Source: Xestospongia bergquistia (Eukaryota; Porifera; Demospongiae; Haplosclerida; Petrosiidae). From it: a stretch of 64,000 nt of DNA. Shown piece by piece: positions 11,263 through 22,505 of the stretch. Both the position numbers and the translations under genes were made by a program. The notes below the pieces were generated by a model that saw only the letters and a program-made list of their open reading frames with translations, was not told the DNA's origin and searched no databases. Every line of letters begins with the position of its first letter. Position 1 is the first letter of the stretch. The stretch is from the NCBI GenBank assembly GCA_963965975.1, contig OZ014424.1, positions 4,278,001-4,342,000 on the forward strand. Direction: 5' to 3'.

Positions 11263-12270
11263 GTATCTGGCTATGACCTTCTACTTAAATTTAATCCATG
11301 CATGGTGACTGCTGATGTGCATGATAATTAACAGATTTAAGTATTTAAACCATGAACATTATGAATTTAAGGCTGACTGGTTAATGCTTTGAGCAGTCCA
11401 TAGGTTATGGAAACCTTCTAAATTAGTATCACATTCCTTTTGACTCTCTAATCTTCAATATCAGTGAATACAGTTACAATAAAACCACTATTAAGGAAAT
11501 ATTGGAGTGATTTTTTTCTAATATATTCTTGTAGTGTTTGTAGTTATCAATATAGCTCATTCAAGTATTATTATGATACATTTTATTGTATTTAAACATT
11601 TCTTTAGTAAAAGTCGACTTTCTCAGAGCACACTACAGCATCTCAAATAAATACTATCAAAGGTTTATGGAATATGAAATTAACATTGACATTTGTTCTT
11701 TTAAATAGCTTAAATCAATCAATGAACACACATATTACATGTATGCTTTAATATCCATCTAGGGTTTGATTGGTCAGGACACGTACCTGTTGGGTTCATC
11801 TGGACCACTCTTTCAACATCTCTCTCTCTTGCCTCTGCTGAGCTAGTAGGGTGAGAAGTTGAGAGTTGGAAGACATATCAATCTTAGTAGAAAACTAAAT
11901 AATCTAGTTGGTATATTGGTGAGTTGACTGTGATTCGTTTTGTTCAAATAAAAGCATGGTTGATTTAATATAATTTATATGACATTGTTTCTTTGTACAT
12001 TACTATATATATACATGTGATCTTAGCTTACTTATGAATATTATTATTATTATTACCATAGACACAAAATCCAGCAGCTGATTTATCTGCTTTGATACAT
12101 TCTGTGTTTCCAGCTGAACTACTTGGTATGAAAGAGACATTGGACAATATATTAGAGGTAATGTGTTGTGATATTAAAGTGGTGTGGATAAAGTTTCTAT
12201 TAGAAATAATAGTGAAGTTTTAAATTTGGTGATTTTTAGCAAATTTGATGTCTTACTCATGATTATTAAA
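11263..12270 (+). pseudogene. VWA8 fragment: intron 2 to intron 9 with exon 4/exon 8 deletion
   Basis: Begins with TATCTGGCTATGACCTTC, found in VWA8 intron 2 (29854 on). It contains exon 3 (Trp codon changed to TAA) and the first half of exon 4, then jumps at GAAGTTGAG to the second half of exon 8 (GGA...ACATATCAATCTTAG), followed by exon 9 and the start of intron 9. Exons 5 to 7 are missing. The same internal junction occurs in the fragments at 17821, 42366 and 49149, so all four descend from one deleted ancestor. This copy has also lost about 150 bases of intron 9. Confidence 0.85.
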
Positions 12271-12420
12271 TCTTTTCACATTTCTACTTTCCAATTTCCT
12301 TCGCGTATTTAAAAATGCCAATTATAGTGAACCAATGGATGAGTATGGAAGCTGAGGACATATAGAAGCTTAAATAATCAAAATATTCTCCAAATGTAGC
12401 TTGACAACTATCCCAATGCT

Positions 12421-13125
12421 CCAGGTCTTTTGGCAAATCCAGTGCAAAGCTCTCCGAAGTACTCATCCTGTTTGGACTCTAGAGGTAATATTTACACTTC
12501 AATAACTTAATTCAGTTACATTCAGGATATGGTCATTGGGTGACTATCTCCACATATGGATGTGACCTTGGATTTGTTAATATTTATGACAGCTTACTAC
12601 CTGCAATGAGTTCATCACTTCAAAGACAAATTGCAGCAATTGTTTGTTTGCCACCCACTCATAGAGAAATCAACATCAGGTATGTCAGTCTTATCTGTTT
12701 TTACTCACTAAGTTTCATTTTATCTTTAAAGGTATAGGTATTGCCAGTCACAAGTTGGCTCATCAGATTGTGGTCTCTTTGCTCTGACTTTTGCCTCAGT
12801 GATTGCTATGGGAGATGATCCAAGTAAATATACATTTGAACAACAAAAGTTGAGAGACCACTTACACAGCTGCTTAAATAAAGGAACTTTTTCTACATTT
12901 CCTACAAGACGTGTTGGTCGAAAAGTCCATAAAATCACCAATATTGTAAAGATACCAGTATTTTGCAAATGTTGGATGCCAGAGATCAAAGATTTAAAGA
13001 TGATTCAATGAAGCACTTGTTCTGAATGGTACCATATTGATGTTTGTGTGCAAGTCTCAGAAGAGGTCATTAAAAAGAGATCTTCCATTTGGTTATGCGA
13101 CAACTGTTATAAAATTTCTGTATAA
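12421..13125 (+). pseudogene. Ulp1-like protease-PHD gene fragment, decayed
   Basis: Two exons can be followed: about 12421-12679 and about 12738-13125. The first holds GHWVTISTYGCD and VNIYDSL; the second holds VGSSDCGLFAL and a PHD finger. An in-frame gap and a stop precede the His motif (ACTTAATTCAG), and the first Cys of the CSTC pair is TGA. The collinear copy at 43694-44393 lacks these lesions. A Ulp1-family (C48) cysteine protease joined to a PHD finger is typical of transposon-derived genes. This locus probably began as part of a mobile element, but I see no ends. Confidence 0.75.
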
Positions 13126-13219
13126 TTCAAAAGTTTATTACAGTAAAATGAAAATTAATGTTAACCTTAAATATTATTAGTATAGAATGAAATATAACAA
13201 GTTATATTTTTATAGATCT

Positions 13220-13440
13220 TATGATAAAATATTGCAAGCATGCAATTTATTATCCTAGGATAAAATAATGCAAGCAATTTATTATTCTAGGATAAAATAT
13301 TGCAAGTCAAAATTTTTTGTCCTAGGATAAATTTTGTGCGGGTAGGACAAAATTGTGCAGCAACATTTTATCCTAGGATAAAATAATTCTGCAGTATTAT
13401 ATCCGGTCGGACAAATTATAGGTAGGATAATAATTGTCAT
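13220..13440. repeat. Cluster of ATCCTAGGAT-type palindromes
   Basis: Four copies of the palindrome NTYCTAGGATAAAWT (near 13252, 13292, 13319 and 13370) occur within about 150 bases, interleaved with ATTGCAAG and GGTAGGACAAAATTG stretches. It lies directly upstream of the methyltransferase at 13452. The unit 2 counterpart (44485-44640) has three. The position suggests a promoter-proximal array or a MITE remnant. Confidence 0.6.
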
Positions 13441-13451
13441 GACAACCCAAA

Positions 13452-14208
13452 ATGGCTACTGAGAAAAAAGAAGACTACATGGACTATAATCGTTTTGATC
13501 CTTTTCTGTACATCAACAATAAATATACAGTAGTGAATGATTGGAACTCTCAGCCATCGAAACTATTGCACAATATATACCAGTCTTACGGTTCCACATC
13601 TGCTGGATTGAAAGTGCTCGATTTTGGCTGTGGCCCTGTACCACTATATCAATGTAGTTCACCACTACATGCATCAGAGATAGTGTTTGCTGAATATACT
13701 GAAAGAAATCGAAATACTCTACAATGTGGCTCAACAATGACCCGAATGCACCAGATTTCACAGCACTATTCAAGTATGTTGTAGAAGATTTAGAAGGCAA
13801 AGGAGAAGATGAAGTTGTAAAGAGACAGGATGACTTAAGGCATCTTGTAAAAGGAGTTATACCTTGTGATATATTACGTGATCCTCCTCTTTTAATTCCT
13901 GGATATGAAGGACCATATGACATTATTTTCTCCAGTCTATGTTTAGTTTGTGCTAGTACCTTAAACCAGGGGGAAAACTAATCCTTCAGAGTGTCCAATC
14001 ATCAGCAGGACACCACTATTATTACATTGGATCAGAGAAATTTTTTTTTCTGAGTGACACTCCAGAGTTTCTTAATTATGCTTTGAGTGAAAATGGATAC
14101 AAAGATATTAGTATTACTGTTCAACCTCGTGAAGGTACTTCAGGTGCTGACAAAGCTTTTTGTAATTCGGTTGATGCTATACTTTTCGTAGTTGCCACTA
14201 AGAAGTGA
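13452..14208 (+). pseudogene. Methyltransferase copy d, frameshift plus internal deletion
   Basis: Starts MATEKKEDYMDYNRFDPFLY and is open to about 13722, where CTACAATGTGG replaces CTACAAATGTGG (1 base lost). A second lesion near 13955 removes about 55-60 bases: the sequence jumps from TTTGTGCTAG to TACCTTAAACCAGG, losing the THEEYSQAIGRLTK segment. The 3' end to VATKK at 14208 is otherwise kept. The intact partner is 44672-45475. Confidence 0.88.
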
Positions 14209-14586
14209 TTTAATAAGGGGATTTGTTTGTTAAAACTTCAATTTTACAAGACTAGACTTAAAAAGTGTTAATTTAGACCACATATACGTATACAATTATT
14301 GTAAGAGTATTTATTATGGACTTAAAAATTTAAAAAATAGCATTTTTTATAGTGTTACATGTAGGTGAACAACCTCAATGATGTCTTATTTGAACTCCAA
14401 GAATAATCACTTTCTTGTTCCAGGACTGGATATGGCCTGTAACATTTACTGTAAGCGTAGATGTAATATAAACTACGGCACACGTCTTTATATCCTTGCA
14501 TAACAAGGCTCCTCCCACCAAAATCAATGGTATACTAGTTATTATAATTAATTAGTATTAAATTATAAATAAAACAGTAAGTAATA

Positions 14587-15388
14587 ATATCTACACACAA
14601 GGAAGAGGAGTACAATGCCTACGATCGTTTTGATCCTTTTGTATAAATCAAAGATAAATATACAGTAGTCACTGATTGTAATTCTCAGTCATTGAAACTA
14701 TTACACAATATATTCCAGTCTTATGGTTCCACTCCTGCTGGATTGAAGGTGCTTGAATTTGGCTGTGGCCCCGTACCAATATATCAATGTAGTTCACCAC
14801 TACATGCATCGGAGATAGTGTTTGCTGAATATACTCAAAAAAAATCGAAATACTCTCCAAATGTGGCTTGACAATGATCCCAATGCACCAAATTTCACAG
14901 CACTATTCAAGTATGTTGTACAAGATTTAGAAGGCAAAGGAGAAGAGGAAATTGTAAAGAGACAGGATGACTTAAGACATCTTGTAGAAGGAGTTATACC
15001 TTGTGATATATTACGTGATCCTCCTCTTTTAGTTCCTGATTATGAGGGACCATATGACATTATTTTCTCCAGTCTATGTTTAACTGCTGCTTGTACTACT
15101 CATGAAGAGTATAGTCAAGCTATTGGTCAACTAACAAAGTATCTTAAACCAGGTGGAAAGCTAATACTTCAGGGTCTCCGGCCAAAGGAAGACTCAGAGT
15201 ATATCTATTATTATGTTGGATCAGAGAAATTCTTTAGTCTATGTGTGACTCCGGAGTTTCGTAAATCTGCTTTGATTGAAAATGGATATACAGATATTAG
15301 TGTTACTGTTCAACCTCTTGATGGTGCTCCAGGTGCTGACACTGGCTCAGTTGATGCTACAGTTTTTACGGTTGCGACTAAGAAGTGA
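14587..15388 (+). pseudogene. Methyltransferase copy e, start lost, stop and frameshift
   Basis: Homologous to 45845-46645. The start codon is ATA (14587-14589) where the partner has ATG, codon 20 is TAA (14644), and an extra A in the A-run near 14837 shifts the frame. From there to 15388 the frame is open and ends in the family C-terminus (LQGLRPKEDSEYIYYYVGS, VATKK). The C-terminal class matches copy a (8124). Confidence 0.87.
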
Positions 15389-15797
15389 TCTTTATTAATA
15401 TGATTGTATGTTTTTTAAGCTTCAAATTTGTAGGACTATAAATAATGTCAGTTTAATTTCATATATAATTATTTCAAGTGTAGCTATCACATTTATGACA
15501 GCCTCTGAAAAAAAATAAAAAAAGACATTTTTCTTGTAATACTAATATTGTGTAGCCAGACAATATCACTGAATGAACACTGACCATTTAAAAAGATAGT
15601 AGATACTAGCTGCTTAAACATATGAAGTTTGATATCGGTATATTTCCAAAGCAATTAAAATAATTATCAAAAGTGCAACTTGTTATTTTCAAGACCTGCT
15701 GCTGCATCTTCAATTCTTGCTGCTGTTGATTATTACCTGCATTAAAATAATAGTTATAATAGTTAGTATTTAATAGTTAATAAAATATTAACTCATA

Positions 15798-16595
15798 ATG
15801 GCTACTGAGGACTACAATAAGCGTTTTGATCCTTTTGTGTACATCAAGAATAAGTATGCAGTAGTCACTGATTGGAACTCTCAGCCATTGAAACTATTAC
15901 ACAATATATTCCAATCTTATGGTTCAACTCCTGCTGGATTGAAGGTGCTTGAATTTGGTTGTGGTCCTGTACCAATATATCAATGTAGTTCACCACTACA
16001 TGCATCAGAGATAGTGTTTGCTGAATATACTGAAAGAAATCGACACACTCTACAAATGTGGGTCGACAATGACCCGAATGCACCAGATTTCACAGCACTA
16101 TTCAAGTATGTTGTTCAAGATTTAGAAGGCAAAGACGAAGAGGAAGTTGTAAAGAGACAGGATGACTTAAGGCGTCTTGTAAAAGGAGTTATACCTTGTG
16201 ATATAGTATGTGATCCTCCTCTTCTAGTTCCTGGTTATGAGGGACCATATGACATTATTTTCTCCAGTTTTTGCATATGTAATGGTTGTACAAGTTGTGA
16301 AGAATATAGTCAAGCTATTGGTCGGCTAACAAAGTACCTTAAACCAGGTGGAAAAATGATACTTCAAAGTTTTCGTCCACTGGGAGACTCAGAATTCATC
16401 CATTATTCTATTGGGTCAGGAAAATTTGTCGCTTTGAGTGTGACGCCAGAGTTTCAGATTTCTGCTTTGAGTGAAAATGGATACAAGGATATTAGTGTTA
16501 CTATTCAACCTTTTGAAGGTATTTCTGGTATTGACACAGCTGTAATCTGTGACTCACTTGATGCTACAGTTTTTACAGTTGCAACTAAGAAGTAA
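15798..16595 (+). CDS. NNMT/PNMT-family methyltransferase, copy f
   Basis: Whole 265-residue intronless protein. It lacks the DKK of the usual MATDKK start (MATEDYNKRFDPF). It keeps motif I VLEFGCGPVPIYQ, FAEYTERNRH and VIPCDIVCDPP. It belongs to the NKRFDPF subgroup, whose substrate-side segments differ from copy a: FCICNGCTSCEEY in place of LCLTAACTTHEEY, and LQSFRPLGDSEFIHYSIGSGKF after LKPGGK. It probably binds SAM as in the family, with a different or shifted acceptor pocket. Paralogues of the same subgroup are 9319 (broken), 40846 and 47055. Confidence 0.9.
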   Translation: MATEDYNKRFDPFVYIKNKYAVVTDWNSQPLKLLHNIFQSYGSTPAGLKVLEFGCGPVPIYQCSSPLHASEIVFAEYTERNRHTLQMWVDNDPNAPDFTALFKYVVQDLEGKDEEEVVKRQDDLRRLVKGVIPCDIVCDPPLLVPGYEGPYDIIFSSFCICNGCTSCEEYSQAIGRLTKYLKPGGKMILQSFRPLGDSEFIHYSIGSGKFVALSVTPEFQISALSENGYKDISVTIQPFEGISGIDTAVICDSLDATVFTVATKK

Positions 16596-16789
16596 TCTTC
16601 ACTAGGATAACTGTATGCTTTAAGCTTCAAACTTATATGACTGAACTAAATATTGTCAAGTTAAATCTCATGTACAATTTTTTAAGGGTAGCTATGACAT
16701 TTATAATGGACTTTGAAAATATTTTAGTTTTTTGTAGTACTAATATTGTGTAACCAGACAATGCCACTATATTCACTAAAAACAATAAT

Positions 16790-17038
16790 ATGTATTTTAT
16801 CAACTACTTGTATCTGACATAGATGGAGTACTATGGAATCTAGAATTCTTGTGAATTACTCACTGTATAATTATGTCATTTTATCAACTACTTTCTATCT
16901 GACATAGATGGATTACTATGGAATCTAGAATTCTTGTGAATTACTCACTGTATAATTTGTTGGTATATTATACTTTACATGCCAACAAATTATATGGTGA
17001 GTAATTTACATGTAAGGTACAAATTAGTTGTTAAAATA
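16790..17038. mobile_element. Foldback MITE with two 85-bp repeat units
   Basis: Same family as 10332. The left part carries the unit ATCTGACATAGATGGAGTAC...GAATTACTCACTGTAT twice in tandem, followed by the hairpin arms TATAATTTGTTGG and CCAACAAATTATA, and it ends at TTAGTTGTTAAAA. Confidence 0.6.
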
Positions 17039-17300
17039 ACATATTATTTTTTACAGTGTGAACACTGACCATTTGAACATTTAGTAGATAATTAGCTGCT
17101 CAAACACACAAGATTTTATATGCATTTACTTCCAATACAATACAAAATAATCGTTTTAAGTACAACTTGTGATTAAGATTTCAAGTTCTGTTATAGCTAC
17201 TGCTAATAGTTCCTGATTATTGCCCTGCTCCCATGTTTATATAGCGTAATTATTATAGCTAGAATCTAATATTTAATAGTTAATAAAACAATGACTCAAA

Positions 17301-17820
17301 GTGGCTACTGAAAAGAAAGAGGACTACATGGTCTATGATTGTTTTGATCATTTTGTGTACATCAAGAATAAGTATGCAGTAGTTAATAATTGGAACTCTC
17401 AGTCATTGAGACTATTACACAATATATTCCAGTCTTATGGTTCCACTCCTTCTGGATTGAAGGTGCTTGATTTTGGTTGTGACTCTGTACCAATATATCA
17501 ATGTAGTTCACCACTACATGTGTCAGTGATAGTGTTTGCTGAATATAGTGAAAGAAATCAAAATACTCTACAAATGTGACTTGATAATGACCCAAATGCA
17601 CCAGATTTCACAGCACTATTCAGGTATGTTGTACAAGATTTGCAAAGGAAAAGGAAATAGTTGAAGTTGTAAAGAGGCTGGATGACTTAAGATATCATGT
17701 AAAAGGAGTTATAACTTGTGATATATTACGTAATTCTCCTCCTTTAGTTCCTGGTTATGAGAGACCATATGACATTATTTTTCTCTAGTCTATGTTTAAT
17801 TATCACTTGTACTACCAATG
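17301..17820 (+). pseudogene. Decayed methyltransferase copy g
   Basis: The family start ATGGCTACTG is GTGGCTACTG here, so the initiator is lost. The frame stays open for 92 codons (FDHFVYIKNKYAVVNNW, VLDFGCDSVPIYQ, with the motif I Gly-Pro replaced by Asp-Ser). It stops at TGA in place of the Trp of QMWLDN. Downstream frameshifts follow, and similarity ends at the same VWA8 junction as copy c. Partner 48637. Confidence 0.85.
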
Positions 17821-18988
17821 TATCTGGCTATGACCTTCTACTTAAATTTAATCCATGCATAGTGATTGCTGATGTGCATGATAATTAACAGATTTAAGTA
17901 TTCAAACCATGAACATTATGAATTTAAGGCTGACTGGTTAATGCTTTGAGCAGTCCATAGGTTATGGAAACCTTCCATATTAGTATCACATTCCCTTTTG
18001 ACTCTCTAATCTTCAATATCAGTGAATACAGTTACAATAAAACCACTATTAAGGAAATATTGGAGTGATTTTTTCTAATATATTCTTGTAGTGTTTGTAT
18101 TTATCAATATAGCTCATTCAAGTATTATTATGATACATTTTATTGTATTTAAACATTTCTTTAGTAAAAAGTCGACTTTCTCAGAGCACACTGCAGCATC
18201 TCAAATAAATACTATCAAAGGTTTGTGGAATAAGAAAATTAACATTGACATTTGTTCTTTTAAATAGCTTAAATCAATCAATGAACACACATATTACATG
18301 TATGCTTTAATATCCATCTAGGGTTTGATTGGTCAGGACATGTACCTGTTGGGTTCACCTGGACCACTCTTTCAACATCTCTTTCTCTTGCCTTTGCTGA
18401 GCTAGTAGGGAGAGAAGTTGAGAGTTGGAAGACATATCAATTTTAGTGGACAACTAATTAATCTAGTTGGTATATTGGTGAGTTGACTGTGATTCATTTT
18501 GTTCAAATAAAAGCATGGTTGATTTAATATACTTTCTATGACATTGTTTCTTTGTACATTACTATATATATACATGTGATCTTAGCTTACTTATGAATAT
18601 TATTATTATTATTACCATAGACACAAAATCCAGCAGCTGATTTATCTGCTTTGATTACATTCTGTGTTTCCAGCTGAACTACTTGGTATGAAAGAGACAT
18701 TGGACAATATATTAGAGGTAATGTGTTGTGATATTAAAGTGGTGTGGATAGAGTTCCTATTAGAAATAGTAGTGAAGTTTTAAATTTGGTGATTTTTAGC
18801 AAATTTGATGTCTTACTCATGATTATTATCTTCTTTTTACTTCATAATTCCCAAACGTTTAACCACCAAATACCAGATTTCAAGCAATTTGCCATCCAGT
18901 AGTACAATAAAACAATAGGAATAACTGACATTTCTATTGGAGAAGAATTATTGATATGCTATTACACTATATTTTCTTTATTGCTAGA
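17821..18988 (+). pseudogene. VWA8 fragment with exon 4/exon 8 deletion
   Basis: Same structure as 11263-12270: intron 2 tail, exon 3 with TAA, 5' half of exon 4 joined to the 3' half of exon 8, exon 9, and intron 9 up to the acceptor GCTAG|AAA of exon 10. It then switches to an unrelated sequence (TCTTTTCACATTTCTAC). Intron 9 is complete here, unlike in the first fragment. Confidence 0.85.
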
Positions 18989-19659
18989 AATCTTTTCACA
19001 TTTCTACTTTCCAATTTCCTTCACGTATTTAAAATGCCAATTAGTGAACCAATGGATGAGTATGGAAGCTGAGGACATATAGAAGCTGAAATAATCAAAA
19101 TATTCTTCAAATGTGGCTTGACAATGATCCCAATGCTCCAGGTCTTTTGGCAAATCCAGTGCAAAGCTCTCCGAAGTAATCATACTGTTTGGACTCTAGA
19201 GATAATATTTACACTTCAATAACTTCAATAAATAAGTTAGCAGTGAAAGAGATAGTAATGTATATGTTGGTTTAGTGTATTACTGTTTATTATCAAAATT
19301 AAACAGTGATTTTAATCATTTCTCCATTGTTACAGTGTAATATAAGTATTGTTAATTCTAGGACAAGGAGTGTAATGGAAGTGCACCTAATTAAGATGGC
19401 AGAGGACAAAAAAATGATAGAGAAAGAGAAGATTGAGAGATAGGGTAATGTGTGCAATGTGAAGTACAGAAGAAAGAGATGCAAGTTTTAAGTGGACAGA
19501 GACAGTTATTGAGTCATAAACCACGGGACATCATATGTAAAGTTGAAAGATTTTAATAATATTGAATTCTCTATTTTGATATCTGTAAACTAATGTATAC
19601 ATTAGGTTGAATTTAGGTTTTTCAATATTGTACTGTTTATAATTATAATTATAGTTTTA
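18989..19659. other. Intergenic module with Ulp1-gene 5' fragment
   Basis: Contains the TCTTTTCACATTTCTAC module, a short methyltransferase-like remnant (ATCAAAATATTCTTCAAATG and GACAATGATCCCAATG), and then CAAATCCAGTGCAAAGCTCTCCGAAG..., the 5' part of the Ulp1-PHD gene (compare 43694). The rest, including AAGATGGCAGAGGAC, is AT-rich upstream sequence of the gene at 19696. No intact gene is seen. Confidence 0.55.
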
Positions 19660-19667
19660 TGACGTCA
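19660..19667. promoter_or_regulatory. CRE-type palindrome TGACGTCA
   Basis: A perfect CREB/ATF consensus (within ATGACGTCAT) lies 29 bases upstream of the ATG at 19696. The same site sits upstream of the genes at 22506, 51026 and 53847, and I did not notice it before the other copies. Function is inferred from the consensus and position. Confidence 0.55.
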
Positions 19668-19695
19668 TAAAGATTTAATCAGGCAATAACTCAAA

Positions 19696-20502
19696 ATGGC
19701 TACTGACAATAAGGAGGACTACATGAACTACGATCGTTTTGATCCTATTCTGTTCATCAAGAATAAATATGCAATAGTCACTGATTGGAACTCTCAGCCA
19801 TTGAAACTATTACACAATATATTCCAGTCTTATGGTTCCACTCCTGCTGGATTGAAGGTGCTTGATTTTGGCTGTGGCCCTGTACCAATATATCAATGTA
19901 GTTCACCACTACATGCATCAGAGATAGTGTTTGCTGAATATACTGAAAGAAATCGAAATACTCTACAAATGTGGCTTGACAATGACCCGAATGCACCAGA
20001 TTTCACAGCACTATTTAAGTATGTTGTACAAGATTTAGAAGGCAAAGGAGAAGAGGAAGTTGTAAAGAGACAGGATGACTTAAGGCGTCTTGTAAAAGGA
20101 GTTATACCTTGTGATATAGTATGTGATCCTCCTCTTCTAGTTCCTGGTTATGAGGGACCATATGACATTATTTTCTCCAGTCTGTGTTTAGTTTGTGCTT
20201 GTACTACTCATGAAGAGTATAGTCAAGCTATTGGTCGACTAACAAAGTACCTTAAACCAGGTGGAAAACTAATTCTTCAGAGTTTCTAATCATCAGAAGC
20301 GTACTGCTATTATCATGTTGGATCAGAGAAATTCTTTTCTCTGAGTGTGACTCCGGAGTTTCGGAATTCTGCTTTGAATGAAAATGGATACAAGGATATT
20401 AGTAATACTGTTCAACCTTTAGAAGGTATTTCTCATGGTAATGCTGCTGTAATCTGTCCTTCAGTTCAAGCTACAGTTTTTACAGTTGCGACTAAGAAGT
20501 GA
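19696..20502 (+). pseudogene. Methyltransferase copy h, single premature stop
   Basis: Open from ATG for 197 codons (MATDNKEDYMNYDRFDPILF, VLDFGCGPVPIYQ, LCLVCACTTHEEY, LKPGGKLILQSF). Then TAA at 20287-20289 stands where the partner at 51026 has CAA. The frame after the stop is intact to VATKK at 20502, so this one C-to-T change is the only lesion. The truncated product would lack the last 70 residues, including the C-terminal strands of the fold. Confidence 0.87.
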
Positions 20503-20607
20503 TCTTTACTAGGATAATTGTATGTTTTATGCTTCAAAATTGATAGGACTAAACTAAATAATGTCATGTTAAATCTTGTGTACAATTATTGTAAGAGTAC
20601 TGGACAC

Positions 20608-21345
20608 ACATCTTGTAAAAGGAGTTATACCTTGTGATATATTACGTGATCCTCCTCTTCTAGTTCCTGGTTATGAAGGACCATATGACATTATTTTCTA
20701 CAGTCTGTGTTTTGTTTGCGCCTTTACTACTCACAAAGAGTATAGTCAAGCTCATAGGCGGCTGCAGGATTTTAATACAACCAGGGCTAATTAACTAATA
20801 ATTATTATTCATAGACATAGGGGAGTGGCGTGGTACATGGTACGGTTAATAATAATGAATTAATAATATAATTATAATATTTACAATGACTATCTAACAA
20901 CTCTGGAATTGGAATGTTTTCTGCAAATTTAATTACATTGTCATCTAAGCAGTCCCAGAGTTGATTGGACACCTCTCTCTTTATATAGAGAAGTGCCAAG
21001 TTGGAGAGATGGTCTTGAGTCATTGTTGACCTGAGATACGTCTTCACCCTACGTAACGAAGAAAAGGACCGCTCAGCTGTAGCACTAGTTACACCAATGG
21101 TCATAGAAATCTGGACACACTTATTAATGTCGGAAAGCACTCTTTAGCTGTCATAAGTTCGGAGTAGATATTGGATGGCTATTTGTAATATTCATAGCAA
21201 CTAATTAACACACCCATTTCAATTAAATAAATATTAATTAACTGAAAATCTACCCCGGCCTATGGTCAAGCTATTGGTCGACTAACAAAGTACAGGTGGA
21301 AAATTATAATTCTTCAGAGTTTCCAATCATGACATTTATGATGGA
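20608..21345 (+). pseudogene. Methyltransferase fragment k, split by a hAT element
   Basis: A 3'-half fragment beginning at LVKGVIPCDILRDPPLL and reaching EYSQA at 20752. There it is interrupted by the hAT element (20753-21264). It resumes at 21265 with GTCAAGCTATTGGTCGACTA and TTCTTCAGAGTTTCC, then fades into 3' flank sequence (CATGACATTTATGATGG). The LKP codons are lost (AAGTACAGGTGG). No start codon or motif I is present, so it is not functional. Confidence 0.85.
20753..21264 (-). mobile_element. hAT transposon remnant with 8-bp target duplication
   Basis: A 512 bp insertion flanked by GTCAAGCT on both sides (20745-20752 and 21265-21272), the 8 bp target duplication expected of hAT elements. 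Ends: CATAGGCGGCTGCAGGATTTT on the left; the right end read inversely is CATAGGCCGGGGTAGATTTTC. The minus strand (about 20880-21140) encodes part of the hAT C-terminal dimerisation domain (TSATAERSFSSLRRVKTYLR, LSNLALLYI). The rest of the transposase, including the RNase H-like core, is missing, so the copy is internally deleted and non-autonomous. The same insertion at the same site occurs in unit 2 at 52082. Confidence 0.9.
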
Positions 21346-21643
21346 CTTTGAAATAGTTTTAGTTTTTTGTAGTGCTGATATTGTGTAACCAGACAATGCA
21401 ACTATATGAACACTGACAATTTAAACAGATAGTAGATACTTAGCTGCTTAAACACATGAGGTTTGATATGCATATATGCTTCCAAAGTTCTACAAAATGA
21501 TTATTTTAAGTACAGCTTGTGATTGCGCTTTCAAGCTCTGTTATAGCTCCTGCTAATAGTTTCTGATTATTGCCCTGCTATATATAGCATAATTATCATA
21601 GTTAGAATCTAGTATTCAATAGTTAATAAAACAGCAACTCAAA

Positions 21644-21893
21644 ATGGCTACTGAACAGGGCCACAGCCAAAATCAAGCACCTTCAATCCAGCAGGAGTAG
21701 AACCATAAGACTGGAATATATTGCACAAAAGGTTCAATTGCTGAGAGTTCCAATCAATCACTATACTACATATTTATCTTTGATAAACACAAAAGGATCA
21801 AAACAATCATAGACTGTGTGTTGATTATACTGAAAAAGAATCAAAATATTCTACAAATGTGGCTTGACAATGATCCCAATGCTCCAGGTCTTT
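21644..21893 (+). pseudogene. Methyltransferase copy l with internal inversion
   Basis: After the promoter module and ATGGCTACTGA, bases 21654-21819 are the reverse complement of the gene's own codons of about 11 to 64. Read inversely they give ...TATGATTGTTTTGATCC... up to GGCTGTGGCCCTGT. At about 21823 the sense orientation resumes (TATACTGAAAAAGAATC...CTACAAATGTGGCTTGAC) and stops at the Ulp1-fragment junction near 21893. The segment between motif I and the post-I strand was lost. This copy has TAG in the hybrid frame (GGAGTAGAACC); the unit 2 copy does not. Confidence 0.88.
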
Positions 21894-22423
21894 TCATATT
21901 ATGACAAATCCAGTGCAAAGCTCTCCGAAGCACTCATACTGTTGGGACTCTAGAGGCAATATTTACACTTCAATAACGTCAATAATTCAGTTAGCAATGA
22001 AAGAGATGGTAATAATGTGTACATTGGTTTAGCGTATTCTGTTTACTATAATAACTTTATTATTTTATTAATCAGAATTAAACATAGTGATTTCTCCATT
22101 ACTACTGTGTAATATAAGTATTGTTCATTCTAGGATAAGGAGTGTAATGGAAGTGTATCTACTTTAGATGGCAGAGGACAAAAAAGAATGATAGAGAAAG
22201 AGAGATAGGGTAATGTGTGCAGTGTGAAGTACAGAAGAAAGAGATGCAAGTTTTAAGTGGACAGAGACAGTTATCGAGTTATAAACCACAGGGACATCAT
22301 AAGTAAAGTTGAAATATTTTAATAATATTGAATTCTCTATTTTAATATCTGTAACTAATGTATACATTAGGTTGAATTTAGATTTTTCAATATTGTAATT
22401 TAATACTGTTTAATTAGTGTTTA
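21894..22423. other. Ulp1-gene 5' fragment and upstream flank
   Basis: Starts with GACAAATCCAGTGCAAAGCTCTCC, matching the 5' region of the Ulp1-PHD locus (43694-43790), including AATATTTACACTTCAATAACGTC. It diverges after AATAATTCAGTTA. The remainder is the purine-rich flank shared with 19390-19650 and 50700-50980. No gene is seen. Confidence 0.5.
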
Positions 22424-22431
22424 TGACGTCA
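22424..22431. promoter_or_regulatory. CRE-type palindrome TGACGTCA
   Basis: Perfect CREB/ATF consensus 75 bases upstream of the ATG at 22506, in the context TTTATGACGTCATAAA shared with 19660, 50989 and 53766. Confidence 0.5.
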
Positions 22432-22505
22432 TAAATAAATCAGGCTGGCCCCACCAAATGGTTATTATAGTTAGTATTGAATAGTTTATAGAACAATAAC
22501 TCAAA

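Noticed and set aside
13220-13440. CRISPR-like array
   Set aside because: The repeats are short palindromes with unequal, related spacers in a eukaryotic promoter region, and no cas genes are present.
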